A stretch of 64,000 nucleotides of DNA from assembly GCA_035048485.1 (NCBI GenBank), contig CM068583.1, forward strand, positions 20,621,341-20,685,340. Direction: 5' to 3'. The notes under the pieces are model-generated. The model made no database searches, was not told the DNA's origin, and saw nothing but the letters and a program-made list of their open reading frames with translations. The position numbers were made by a program, and so were the translations under genes. This DNA is from Pteria penguin. Taxonomy: Eukaryota; Mollusca; Bivalvia; Pterioida; Pteriidae. Below, piece by piece: positions 1 to 13,000 of the stretch (positions within the stretch are counted from its first letter, which is position 1; each line of letters starts with the position of its first letter).

Positions 1-861
1 GTTTAGTTCATAAAACGTAATGTACATGCCTCATGTAACACATGCTTCTCGTATCATGAATAATTCTAAACAAGTCTTGTTTCGATCATATTTTTAATTG
101 GTTGATATATTTCTGATTTGTGCGAATACCTATGTGCTTAAGATTTACTTTTGGGTGTAGCAGATGCAAACCTTGAAGGAGATATCTTGTAAATACATGT
201 ACAATCTATAGGTCATCGATAATGTCTTGATTGATGGCTACTGTGTTAAATTCAATTAAAACACAGTAAAAGTAACACAAACATGTCCAATAATAAATCA
301 ATGAGGTGTGGAAATGTTATGTAAAACTTGATTAAAATTAAAAATAAAATATTGAATGCGCCATTCATACCCGAATGAGTTCTGTGATTTCTCTGCCTCG
401 TTATAGGGGCGTCTTAGTGTACCCTTAATGTCGGCTACCATGTGTGTATAATAGACTGATGAGGCGGTATGCATGTCCATAGATGCTCATTATTTTGTTT
501 ATTGTTGCGTTCATAGAAAAAAAAGGTCAAAAAACTGAAAAGAATTTCAAACTAAATAACTTGTCATGTCACTCTGTAGGTACATGTATTTCAAAGCATT
601 AGATAACAAGGCAAGATAATAATTGGTTTTCTATCAAACGCAAGAAAAAAACTCCATATTGAAATTCCTCAGTAAAAGCTATATAGTCTACCAGTGAAAT
701 TTTGTGATTTAACAGCAAGTTGGACGTACGATTGTACACTTTGTTGTTAATCCCCAAATATTGTTAAGTCGGGGAAATCGAAGCCATCATACGCACGCTG
801 CACTGATGTGCATATAACGAAGGCTTATAAAAATAAAAAGTCCGCGGGGCTAACGACTTAC
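1..861. other. Non-coding flank, nothing recognised
   Basis: AT-rich sequence with no reading frame resembling a known family, no tandem array and no inverted repeat that I could see. The only short open frames lack homology or splice context. Confidence 0.5.
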
Positions 862-1668
862 TCACTGGTACTGTGTTACATGAAGAGTGACTTTTTAAAA
901 CTATCCCCCTCTATTATATATCGTCTCGCCCCCCCCCCCCCTCCCCCTTTCCCCTGAGGTAAGAAACGGCGGTCAGAATGCAGCCGCTTCAACCAGTATT
1001 TCCTACAAGTTCCGATAATAATCAGAGGAAAGTAAAGTACCAACATGTAAAATAATGTCTATCCTTTTGATATCTGTCCTCAAAATGCCATTTAAGCATG
1101 TTTAAAAGCACCAACAAACGCAAATTCGAACGACACAACTCGCGGACAAGTTCCTCGCCAGCAATCTATTACAGGTTTATTTGCATAATAGGACTTTACC
1201 GTCTTTACTTGAATAATAACGCTAGAGAGCAGTAGTTTAATGTATGGCCAAAACAAAATTAACATTAAATCTTTATTCCTTTTTTTATGGCTTTAATATT
1301 CCTTTTTCTCACGAACTTGACAATCTTGTCATTATACCAATCTTGTCTTTTACACCCTGCCGATGTTGTATCAACATGGCGACTGGCGAGCAAACTGTCC
1401 GCGAGTTGTGCCGTTCAAATTTGCGTTTGTTGGTGCCTTAAAAATGCTTGAATGAAATTTTGAGGACAGATATCAAAAGGATAGACATTATTTTACATGT
1501 TGGTACTTTTCTTTCCTCTGATTATCATCGGAACTTGTAGGAAATACTGGTTGAAGTGGCTGCATTCTGACCGTCGTTTCTTTCATTAGGGGAAAGGGTA
1601 ACGAGACGATATATAAAGGAGGGGGTTAGTTTTAAAAAGGCACTCTTCATGTAACACAGTGCCTGTGA
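862..1668. mobile_element. Large foldback element with ~290-300-bp inverted arms
   Basis: The segment 862-1161 is matched in reverse complement by 1383-1668 at high identity along its length. Examples are ACTGTGTTACATGAAGAGTG at the outer end and the reverse complement of CACTCTTCATGTAACACAGT on the right; internally, TGTCTATCCTTTTGATATCT is matched by AGATATCAAAAGGATAGACA. The arms enclose a spacer of about 220 bases with no coding capacity. The left arm has a poly-C run absent from the right. No transposase is present, so this is a non-autonomous foldback or very long-TIR MITE. A transcript through it would fold into a hairpin of nearly 300 base pairs. No clear target-site duplication was found. 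Confidence 0.85.
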
Positions 1669-3970
1669 CTTAATGGAAATCTTTGCGTTGTAAACGATTG
1701 GAAAAGTTCAACGCAGCACTCATTTTTGATACACTTTAGAAAATTGTCGAACGTGGGGTTAAAAGCCAGAGTACAGATTGAACTATTAGATCAGTGTTAT
1801 TTGATCCTAAGCTTCTGTCGTCAGATACATCGCATGATAAAGATCTTCCATGTATATATCGACTGAGGCTGATATATAACCGAAAGCTGTTATTACCGTA
1901 ATATAGTATGCAAATTAACTTTTGGTAGAATTTTTAGTCGTGGTTTCGTCTTCCTAGTGGGAATTAATGAGCCGTTTAAGACATTGAAATTGTCCCTTTG
2001 TTGATTACCTACTCGTGCTGCCATCACCCAAATTGATGTAAAGTTATCTGATATACCCCATTTGGGGGAGGGGGTTGAAATAACATGGGTTTAAAATAAA
2101 GGATCGAATTAACGTAAACAGAATTTTCATTGTTCAGTATAAGCTTTGGAGCAATCAGGATCTACCCGTGGTCATTTAAAGATCTGGAATTAGGACAACG
2201 CTTAAATTTCAAGGACGAAGCTTATTTCAAGTAAACATGCACTCATCGCCAAGGACGTGTTAACTGATAAGACCCCAGTTGAAATTATACGAATGGCGGT
2301 TTCCTTTTACTCCCTCGCCATATAGCATAGTGGAATTAAAAAAAATAAAAATAGTCGACATTAAACTTCTTAAACACTAGTTTGATTTGTTGTTTATTAT
2401 TGCTACTGAATGTTCACTTTCATCGGAATATAAAAAAAAGATACCAAGCTCTCGTCAGTAGTGGCGCAATACGGGGTTCGAACCTGCTCCGCCCAAAATT
2501 TCTATGAATATTTTCGAGAACACCTCTATCTGTCTTTTCTCATTTGTAATTGGTTTGTGAGCCGTTGAGATTGGTTATAATTGCTTTATACCTTTATTTG
2601 CCATTGTGTATGTATGTATAACCTTTTACAGTATCTCCTTATTTACAAAAGGAATTAGGAGTCAAATACAGGAAATCTTTCAATCATACACGAAATCGAT
2701 ATGTTGATTAGGAGCCTCGCCCTTACTGTAACTTATTTCTGTGCAGTGAACTTGAAGAATGAATTTCGTCAAGCTCGAAATCCTCTTACTGCAATGAGGA
2801 GAAAAATATTGGCAGATATACGCTAACTTTCCTCAGTCAAACATGCAACATTCTCCGTGTAACTTTAACTTTAAACACTGCGTAAAAATGTTGTGCTGTT
2901 TAATAAAGGACTAATTGTATGTAGATATTTATCTTACCACAAACAGACCGCTATACCCCCTATCTTATTACTCGATTTGTGTTGGTGTTACGTGAACCGT
3001 TTACTTAAGGTCGCTAGACCTACTTTTTAGAGCTGCCTATGCAAACGATTTTTTTGTTGTTTTAAATATTACCAGGTGAAACAGAGATTGCACGTGTTGT
3101 TCTGTGCGAGTTAGAGTTTTATGTTATCTGTGAAACGCAGGGCCATTTTATTTCCAGTTTTATAACTTGATCGGCATACAAAGCTATATAATTTTTCGTA
3201 TTTGGAATTTATTTCATATTGTAAACAATATAGTGGAGTAAATTCTAGTCCAACGTCCATCAGATTAGGCGACTTTGGATTGCAAAATCTTAAACGGGAG
3301 AAGGCGTCGCCTGGATTTTTAGTCTCCGCTCTTGAGTTCATCGACTGCACTGCCGTAAAAAGGGGGTTCAAATGGTGCAGTAGCAAAATTATTGTGTCAA
3401 CAATTTTTACTGTGTAAAAAAGCATCGCGCATGCAGTGGGCTTGCCAAAATTGGTTAAAAGACCGTTAAGTTCACACAGGTACGCGCTTCAGTGAAGTAA
3501 TAATATTTCATAGCTTATTTAAATATCGGAGAGAACGGGGCTAACCATATAGATCTGCGAGCAAGTAATCTTTGTGAAACCGATTAAGGAGATTTTTTTC
3601 AAGCTCTTGTACAATATCCTTGTGTGTGTACATCGTGCGACAATATTTTTTTACCAGTGTAGACGTGAGAGACTTTTTTTTCATCAGAGGAACCAATCTA
3701 CCCAAGGCGGTTTTAAAGGGGAAATTGTTGAGAAACAACTCCTAGCTAATAGCATTTCTCTTCGGGAGACTGGAAGCCTTCGTTATATGTAGAGGCAGTG
3801 TAAAGTCATTTACTGTGTATCGCAAGTGAAATTGATTTTTGCTGATTAGTTGTCGTAAGATATATACGGCGATACACATTCTTTTCCTACAGGTGATCTA
3901 CCTATGTCGTAGCATGTAGGTAAATCTAGCTCTTTACAGTACTGTGTGTCGCGTATAATCAACATTCAGT
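1669..3970. other. 5' flank of the nuclear receptor gene
   Basis: No coding exon, array or clear mobile element seen. The proximal part (roughly 3800-3970) must hold the 5' UTR and possibly the promoter of the receptor, but no TATA box or initiator can be assigned with confidence. An in-frame TAA at 3956-3958 limits the reading frame upstream of the ATG at 3971. Confidence 0.4.
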
Positions 3971-4099
3971 ATGATGTTCGACGATTTCCAAGAGTGGTTG
4001 TACAACCCACAACCCACCAATGGGGACCACCAAACCCCGATGGAATCCACTGACGTTCAGCAGGAATCTTACATGGACTGTGAGACGTCTTATGATCAG
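3971..4099 (+). CDS. HR96: Nuclear receptor coding exon 1 (A/B region)
   Basis: The exon encodes residues 1-43, beginning [13 protein letters not shown], an acidic, poorly conserved N-terminal region as expected of a receptor A/B domain. The ATG at 3971 is the first after an in-frame TAA at 3956-3958. The exon ends GATCAG followed by GTAAGC, a strong donor, in phase 0, which matches the phase-0 acceptor at 19132. Assignment to this gene rests on strand, phase and the good donor, because this region has no conserved motif. A different upstream exon in some transcripts is possible. Confidence 0.6.
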
Positions 4100-7000
4100 G
4101 TAAGCCAGCGGGACCTCGTCTTTATGTTTCGTTTAATTCTTGTTAGAGATCGTCACGATCAGATTGTATGAAGATGGTCCCGTTTTTTGTCGTATTTTGC
4201 TGACATGTTTTGGAATGTACATGTACATTGTTTGGCTCGACAGTATTGTTGTTGAAGTATCTCTCACACGGAACGTAATCGGTTTGACTGGATACGAATT
4301 AGTTTGAACGATTTTTGTTTGTTGAAACTTTAATCGGGATATTGTTATCACAAGAATACCCCGCGGCAATAAACAAAAATAGAATGAGAATTAAACAGTA
4401 GTATAAGAATGAGAATTAAATAGTATTGGCTAAGACATGCGTTACTGAGTGGATGTCGAGATGCTCATGTCGCAGTTTGTGGTAATGTTAAACTAGCCAT
4501 TGTCCGATTCCAATTTCGACAGTACGGACGACTTGCTAATAAACCTACAGAAATTGGATATATTTACCTCGTGTAGGAATACCATAAACAAGCATGCTCG
4601 CCAGTAATTTAGTTCAGAAGGCATCGTGAAATTCTTGGAATGGCGTTAATATGAATATATAATATAATGGATATGAAGCAAAACTTGAGAAAAGTATTAA
4701 AAAAGATAGACATGTCAAATTGATGTCTCCTGAACCAAATATCGAGATCATTTTAGAAGAGTATATCAAGGCCATTGTGACTAAAATTTATTATGATTGG
4801 CTGGTCAAATATATATTGTGGATTCTTTTATTAAAGTATGCAAGCATTGTGAAAGTATTCGTCTCAAAGGCACTGTTATAAGTGTGATCAGTTGCCGGTA
4901 ACTTGAAGATCCGGCAAACACGACCGATATCACAACAAGTTTTTGACACGAGTTGTATAATAATATTTGTTGCTTTCAAATGTCGAACAAAACTACATGA
5001 TGTAATAGATCATAGAATCAATTGCTTTCAAATGGCTAGGGGTTTGTTTTCGTGTAACTTGAAATGTCCGTCAAATGTGATAGCGACGAACATTAGATAA
5101 GCCTGGTAGATAGTGATAGGATGTATTTTCTCATTTCAGTGTTACGTATCTCTACAGATAAAATGTTCGCCTTCGTGTGCAATACTACCTTAGTTGTCTT
5201 TCGTGAGTAGATGTATTTTTCCACGAAAGGGCTTATTTAAAACATTCAAACTTCATAAATACTGGATTTATAATGGTAAACATAAATGAAAGATGTGATT
5301 GCACCAAAACAGTTCATAAACAATCTTGATATATACTACATCAAATTGTATCCGTTATACTTGTACGTTGGTTATTCTGACAGCATTTTTTAAAACAATA
5401 TTAATGTACGCTAAATCAGAGTTTTTAGACACATCTGTATGTATTCCCCAGAACTTAAGTGGGAAATCTGTCTCGCTATAATCTAATCCAATAATCTGAG
5501 AAAATTCGGTGATATAATAAAAATCTTCACTTCTTGGTCATAAAAAAAGGATTACGGGCCCAATCTTGTTGAAATTGCTGGAATTTTATAAAACCCCAAA
5601 GGTGTGGGAGATATACTTACACCCTCCTGGATCCACTAAAGCATTGGCGGCTTTTGTGATTTAGTGATGATAGAAGACACTTGCTCAGTCATTGTGATTA
5701 ATATATCTTATTTAATCATCATTCATCCCCCATACAGTCTATTGCCTAAGAGGGCAACGCTCCAAATTTTTCTGATTATGTTCGCCTCGCGATTATCCTA
5801 CGCTACATGAGATTTTTAAAAGGAATCAAATATGTATATAGATGGTAATTGCATGGAATACAGTTCGTCTATATGTCTTCGCTTTTTATGGTAATATTTT
5901 GGATACCACGTAAACCTGCTTTGACACTATAAGGCCCTTGTAAAGTATCTCTGTCTCAGCCTGATTCAGATGACTGACACATGACACAGTTCCTTTAATA
6001 ATTTAAATACACCGCTAACGGTGCATATCGATGTTTCTTTCTAGAGAGGAAATTACCCTAGGCGGTTATGAATACGACCGACTTAGTTGCGTTGTTTCTG
6101 TTGAAGTTATTTGACTTGAGTTTTGAATAACAAGACGTGTTAAATTAAGTTAAGAATGTTAACTCGAAACAATTGTTATTGAGAATTTGTTGTTTGTATT
6201 TAATTAAACCAAGCATGACTGAAATGTAAGGAAGATGGTCTCGAAATATATTCTTGAAGTCGGACATCCGGGTATTTGCTAACGAGCATTTGGAACATTT
6301 GGGGTAAAGCATCAGACTTTATCATAGAGAGCAATGCGTATTCAGAGAAGAATTTTGGTAAAAAGGAGTAATTAGAATATTTTACCATTCAAACAAGTGA
6401 ATTTAGAATACATGTTTTACACATTTTCGATCGTATTTTATAAGAAAATCGCTTTAGAACGCCGACCTCGAGAATGAGGTCTTTGACATCGATTCTGCTT
6501 TATATGTTCACAATGTCAAGGCCATATGATTATGTCATTCACACATGCCGTCGACGTGAATTGCTATTCAAACGCTGGGCTCGCGATGAAATTGAAAATA
6601 AATTATCCAATGAAATCGCTCGGTTCGGATTGAACTTGTACAAAAATGGCCTGTTCAGGTCATTAGATTCCCATCATCAGCAATGATAATATGTATGGTG
6701 TATTCGAGAAAAACCGGAAGGTATTTTTTCTCGTATTGTGTTACATTTCACGACATTTTAAATTGTATGTTTGTTTTTTAAAAGGTGAAAAATTAATAAC
6801 AAAATAATATTCGGTGATTCAGTACTATAAGAAATCAGAAACAAGCTATAGCAATTGCATCTTATATGATAATGGTATATGGGACTGGGAAACAGTTACG
6901 TAAATTTGTAAAATTTGTCGACTCAAATGAATCAAGGACGGAATTACTCGTGAGATTTGCCGATTTGTTGACTTTTAAAGGGGTTCGTATTAGGGACATA

Positions 7001-10000
7001 ATTACAAAGCTTTGGTGTTGTGAGGTTGCTCTGACGAGACGCTTTATGGTAAATCTTTAATCTATGTCTATATCAAAAGCTGGCTTTGCTCTATAGAAAT
7101 CATTCATTACTGATAGCGGGGATCTTCGGCCGTAGATATGACATTTGCGTTTGGTGCCGCCAGTTTAAAGATGAAATGTTTCAGAAAGTAAAAGTAGTTC
7201 GGTGGTCAAAATTCCCTTGGACAAAGAAAATTTTTATCAAACTGTTTAAGGATTTTTTAGGGTCAAGGCTCAAAGAAAAGTTTGATCAAACTCTGACCAA
7301 GATCTTTATGGCCTTTTGTGAATTAGAATATCGTCTTGTATAATCTAACAGTATTAAAGTTGTCTTGACCAAAGAAAACTTAGATTTGACAAGGAAAACA
7401 TGGATCACGTTTTCTTTGTCCAAGAAATCATCGATAGTATAGTGTCAACTGAGCTCTATACGTCACAAAAAGAACGAAATCATGTATAACCATCCGGAAT
7501 ATGGCCGTGTAAATATTTCTCATTGTTGTTATTCGAATTTCATACAATTGTTACTGGTAAATATGTATTGTATTGAATACAACATGTTGACGGGAAGTTC
7601 ATGATCTTTTGACTGTAAAAGGCATGCTGTTAAAGCCGAGAATATGTTAATTCAGGATGTGTTGACATGTTCTTTCATATTATGATCAAGGTAAACGTGC
7701 ACTATATGATCCGATTTGACTAGTATGATGCCTTTCTGTTTAAGCTGTTTCATTCTCTGAGGGTGTTTAATGTCAACCCCCCCCCCCCCCGAAAAAGTTT
7801 ATGGTGAATATAGGAGTCACCATGTCCGTCTGTCCATCCGGTTAAGAAGTTTAATCAAACTAAGTTTCTCAAAATGTGGAAGTGAGACATTCATTACATT
7901 TATCCCGGTGATGTAACTTAGGATGGATTATTGTGTTGCCGCGGGGGCAGGAGGGGGGATATTTGTTCCGTTAGGACAGCTCTAGTTTCTCTCGATAACG
8001 GTCAGTGTTTAGAGAGGGGGACTAAAGCCATGGCAACTATACTGGCTGTCCTTGTTACTTAACCCGACCTCGAATCAATCCAACCCAGAGTGGACAGTGG
8101 TTTTAGCCCAAACGTCCACCAAACTCAGTGTATGTAAATCACAATTCTGTTCGAATGTTTATTCCTTGTCATAATTTATTTCATAATTTGGTATCGCCTG
8201 CGAAGTAACTTGACTAAAAGGGATTACTCCGTCTGGCGTCCGTTTGACTGTCTGTTTGGTGAACGCAACACTTGAAAATAGTTAGCAGTCGACGTGTACT
8301 ACTATATTCCTTCGAACGCTATAATTATTGAAGTGTTATTAACACCATGAAATGTCGATTTGTTTTCATTTGTACATTTTAATGATAGAATATCAGGGTC
8401 AAGCATATATTTTGGCCGCATTGTCACATCATATGTTGAATGTGCATTTCATTCGGTCAGACAGAACATAATACAAGCTCCAGTTTCCTTTGCGCCATTA
8501 TCAGTGATTATCGAAAATGGTCAGCTCGCATGAAGTCTTTTGGGCTGTATGTATATATACCTAAATCCCATGCCATAATCATATCGAAGGTCTCTTATGT
8601 AAAAGATAATCGTTTTCATTAGTTAGACTGTCCCTTTTCAGAGATAGAATGCAATAATCATAAACAAGTAATGTCGTTGATTAATTGATTATAGTTTTAC
8701 GTCACTCCGCGATTATTTCACGTATATAGTGACGGCATCTGCCTAATACATTACATAGAAAATTGTACATTTGCAACCGAACCACCCGAAGCAGTGACAC
8801 AGGACCTCGGCTTCTGCTGTTTCATCCAAAAGACGAGTCACCGGTGTGCCCACGGCGGGAATCGAACACGGGACCTCTCGGTCATGAGCCAAGCACCTCA
8901 TCCACTGAACTGCACTTGCTCATTAAGGTGGTTGTTGAAGACAGCGATTACTTAATACAGGTGGTCTTCGTTAGCTAGAGTTGACATTTAAAGTAAGTGA
9001 CTACCTGACCTTACGGTATGACTGAAAAAGTGACTTGAAAAAGTTTTTAAAAAGATTTACACAACGTCGGTAAAATTTTCATTTGAAACAGTCACCGTAC
9101 CTTTTATCGCATGGTCTCAATTTAGACTGCGTTATACCTACAGAAGCGACGTGGGGTCTAACATGCGCGGATCCAGAAATTTTTGTCAGAGGAGGTCCAA
9201 CCAAAAAAGGTAAATTTTTCTCTTAGACGACCAACCCCAAAAATGCCCAAATATGACCTTTTTTGGTAAAATTTTCGGATGCCGGGGGGGGGGGGGATCC
9301 AGACCCCAGGTACCCCCCTCAGTATCCGCGCATGTCTAAGATTGTCAAACGCTAGTGTTATAGCCCTTGATATCTTACTCGACAGTCGAGCACGCAACCC
9401 CTTCTGCCTCAGCTCTATGAAATCAACACAAGACTTTTTAAAAGCACAAAAAATCAAAACTTCGCAGATGATACATGCAGTGCAATTACAATCCCACCCG
9501 TTCCCTTTCTCTCCCTCTCTATAGAAATAAACCTTATTGTTCCATGCCAAATTGGCACACTTTCTATAAAACCTTATTGCATCTGTATATTTTTGTATCA
9601 TGATATACATTCACTTGTCAATTTCGGAATTCTGGCTTGTATCTTTCTAAAAAAAATTTCAGACCATCAGATGCCTTACTTCCCGTACGTATCTCGTAGA
9701 TAACCTGAATCGGGATAAGGTTATTCTTTTTGAGATCACTTGTACTCTAACTTTTTTTATCGAGAAGAAGAAATTTTAGATGTATTTTAATCTTCTTTTA
9801 TCTTCATATCTCACTTGTATGGTTATAATTCCGAGGCATAAGTTTGAGGATATGTTTTTCTGTAGGTAAACTCGTTATTAACGGAAGTGGACTCTCATTT
9901 AGTGTTGATTTTGAATGAGAAATTGCTGTAAACAATATATAATGACAGATGTTAAAAATGGTTGATCAATTATATGTAATAGGTAATCGTTAGGTCAGCT

Positions 10001-13000
10001 TTAAAGGTATGGAAATTGCTGAAAATTTCGGAATCGCCTCGTGCTTTTACTTTTTACTGGCGGCAAAGGAAGGATGGTCCGAAGACATGTTGATATTGAT
10101 ATATTAAATCTGCAGGTGACCCTTGTAGATAGAAAAAAAAACCCATTTGATGCGGGACCGTACAGACTCTGACATGTAATTGCAAACATGTACAAAAATT
10201 GAAACAAGATAGGTGCCACGCATGTCTCGTCACAATGATAAACATAGACTGGGCGTAATATTACGATTAGTATTGTTATAATTATCTCTTAGCTTTATAT
10301 AATATAGGACATTTTATGATAAAGTTTATATACGTACATGTATATTGTTATTACCGACACATATCAATGTGGTGTACAGTTCATCAGAAATTTAAATTAT
10401 TCTGTGCTTTATCAACCTATACGTGTGTCGTCTTTATGCAGAACTGTGATATGAAGAACTATAAACATATACATGTAGTGGAATGAAGTCATTCGATTCA
10501 TGATATTTTCTTTTGAACATTGGCGTAGCTGAGTTTGGAAACAAAATAGTTTTTCCTTCTGATTTCTGGCAATTATTGTAGAATCGTATGATACAAAATC
10601 ATGCTTGGATGAGAATTTTCTACAAAATATTTGAGTTGGCACAAACCCACTTTGTAGAGAGAAGGGGATTGTGCCCTACTGTCCCCTTATCCTAGGTTCC
10701 TGTTGAAATGAAGATGTTGGCATGTCAAACCTCCCTCACTGCTACTGGTCGGTCTTTTACGTAAGAGAAAATATAATGAAGCTACGCATCAGGCGGGTGC
10801 CATCACCATATAACAGACGATTCAAAAGTCACCAGACCACCAGACAAAATCTGGTAAAATTGACTTTGGTCTTGTAAAATTTTTTCAACTTTCCTATCAT
10901 TTATAAGTAAATTTCAACAAAATTAGAAAAATGTCTGGTAAGTTTTCAAAACTTTCGCTAAGGCTGATATAAGTGAAGTAATCTTGTTATGGTGTAAAAT
11001 AATAACCATTATAACCTAGAATCGCTAAGGCAGAGTTTTATGACCAGGGTCCAGCGCCACAAACTGAGAATATACTTAAGTCAATTATTTCATTTTTATT
11101 TATTCCATTATCAAACGTTCAAATAAATTGTCATGCAGAATGGTTTAATTCTATTTATTGATAGAACAAAACTCAATAAAATCCGAATGCTAGTTATTTA
11201 TTCATTGTTGAACAGAACTTGAAATCATGACTTAAGTATTTTCTCAGTATATGGCGCCGGACCCAGGGGCCATTTGTTCGAAACTTTAACCATTAGTTAA
11301 GCTAACCAATGGTTAAATTTCATCTAACTGTATCTTTGAAATGAAAAGACTTTAAGTCATAGTCTGTGTACTGATTTGTAGAATATGAAACCAGCTTTGT
11401 AAAGTAATTTAGATTTTTATATATAAATCTTATAAATTAAAACTTAATGTGTCTCAAATTTTAACCACTGGTTAGCTTAACCAGTTTCGAACGACTGGCC
11501 CCGATATGATAGGGCGGTTATTGTTCGTCTGTCCCAGTAAATACCATTTGGCAATAAGTTTATATCTGTTTTGGGTTTTCTTTCCTTTATTTATTTATTA
11601 ATTAATAATTTAATTCTTTCATGAAACAAGAAATTTGATTGGCCGTTGAAAGCATATTATAGTTTCATAAATTGGTTTGGTTCATTAGACATGCCCACTT
11701 CCGGCGTCGGTGGTTGCTAAGAGCAATCAGCTATGCGGATATTTTCCTCCGCTCTTGTTGATACATTTTCATTTGCAGTTTAAAAAGAATCTAATGTTGA
11801 TAATTCAAATTATTCTAGTCTGTAATTAAATTATAAAGATCAGCTTTAACATATTTGAGGCGGTGCACACTTTCGTATTTTATTATTATTATTTTTTTTT
11901 TGGTAACTATCCCCCCCCCCCCCCCCCCCCGCCAAAAAAAAAAAAGATGCGGTCGGTACGTCGTCGGTCTGTGTTTAAGTACGATAAACAAACACATGAT
12001 TTTGTGACAAAATGATTACGTACTTGCAGTTTTTGAACTGTTCGGATGTTAACCCTGTTCTTGAGTACCTTCAATTACCTTCCACAAAAATATATGTTAT
12101 CCGAATGGTAGTAGATGTGATGAAAATTTGTATGACATTTCTAGCAAGACCATGTTTTACGATCGGAGAAAATATAAAAGAAGTGGGGAGGAGTTCTGTT
12201 TTCATACACTAAAGCAATTTTGTATGAAGCCTGAAAGACGACATTTGTGGAATGGTATCTCGCGAAAACCAAGCTTATTGGCTTTTGAAATATTAGTTTC
12301 ATTCAAGATATCATATTTTATAAGGAAAACACATTGGAATCTACTTAATTTCCGGAAGACGATAGATAATGACTTGATAGTTCGCTTGAATCCAAATGAA
12401 GAGAATATCACTGGGGAAAAATACCGATCTGAAGAGGGTCAGTCACTTGGCAGTCATCAACACATCATTAGGATGTGTTTTATTGTGGTTGAATTTTTGT
12501 TTCATCAAATATCTTTTGAAATTACCTTGATGATTAGTTGCCATTTGATGACGTAATCACTGAAACCCTCATTCCACATCTTGATTGCCATGTTTCTCAT
12601 CCATTACCAGACTTTCATTCTCCTACAAATACTATGTTCATATTTACATACAGAGGATTTGCAATTTTCCGTATGATATTAAATTATGAAATCAATTTAT
12701 ACCAAAGGGAACTCTCCTCTTTATGTTGTGTTGTTACATTTGATTATATTGGTTTGTGTTAATGTGAAACATATAGCATGGCAATGAAATATATTCGTTT
12801 ACATGTATTTGCAATAAAAAGAGAAATGGTTTCTCCTTTGTCTAGGATTTATAGGTCATGCTTGTACTATGCAAAAATGTCAATGTGAGAATTTCAGTCT
12901 GGTCGATAAAATTCCGAAATTTTATTCAAAATAAGTCAACTCTTCATGAGGGAAGTCGATACTTAAGAAATATAATTTTAAAAAAAACATTCATTTCATA

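Noticed and set aside
7213..7424. 15-bp inverted pair CTTGGACAAAGAAAA / TTTTCTTTGTCCAAG
   Set aside because: Too short and without extended arms or duplication to call an element.
9158..9610. 150-codon minus-strand frame
   Set aside because: Its 3' half is the MITE at 9162-9334 including a homopolymer run, and the rest resembles no family.
12128..12556. 142-codon plus-strand frame
   Set aside because: Composition and text show no domain, signal or splice context; frames of this size occur by chance in AT-rich DNA.
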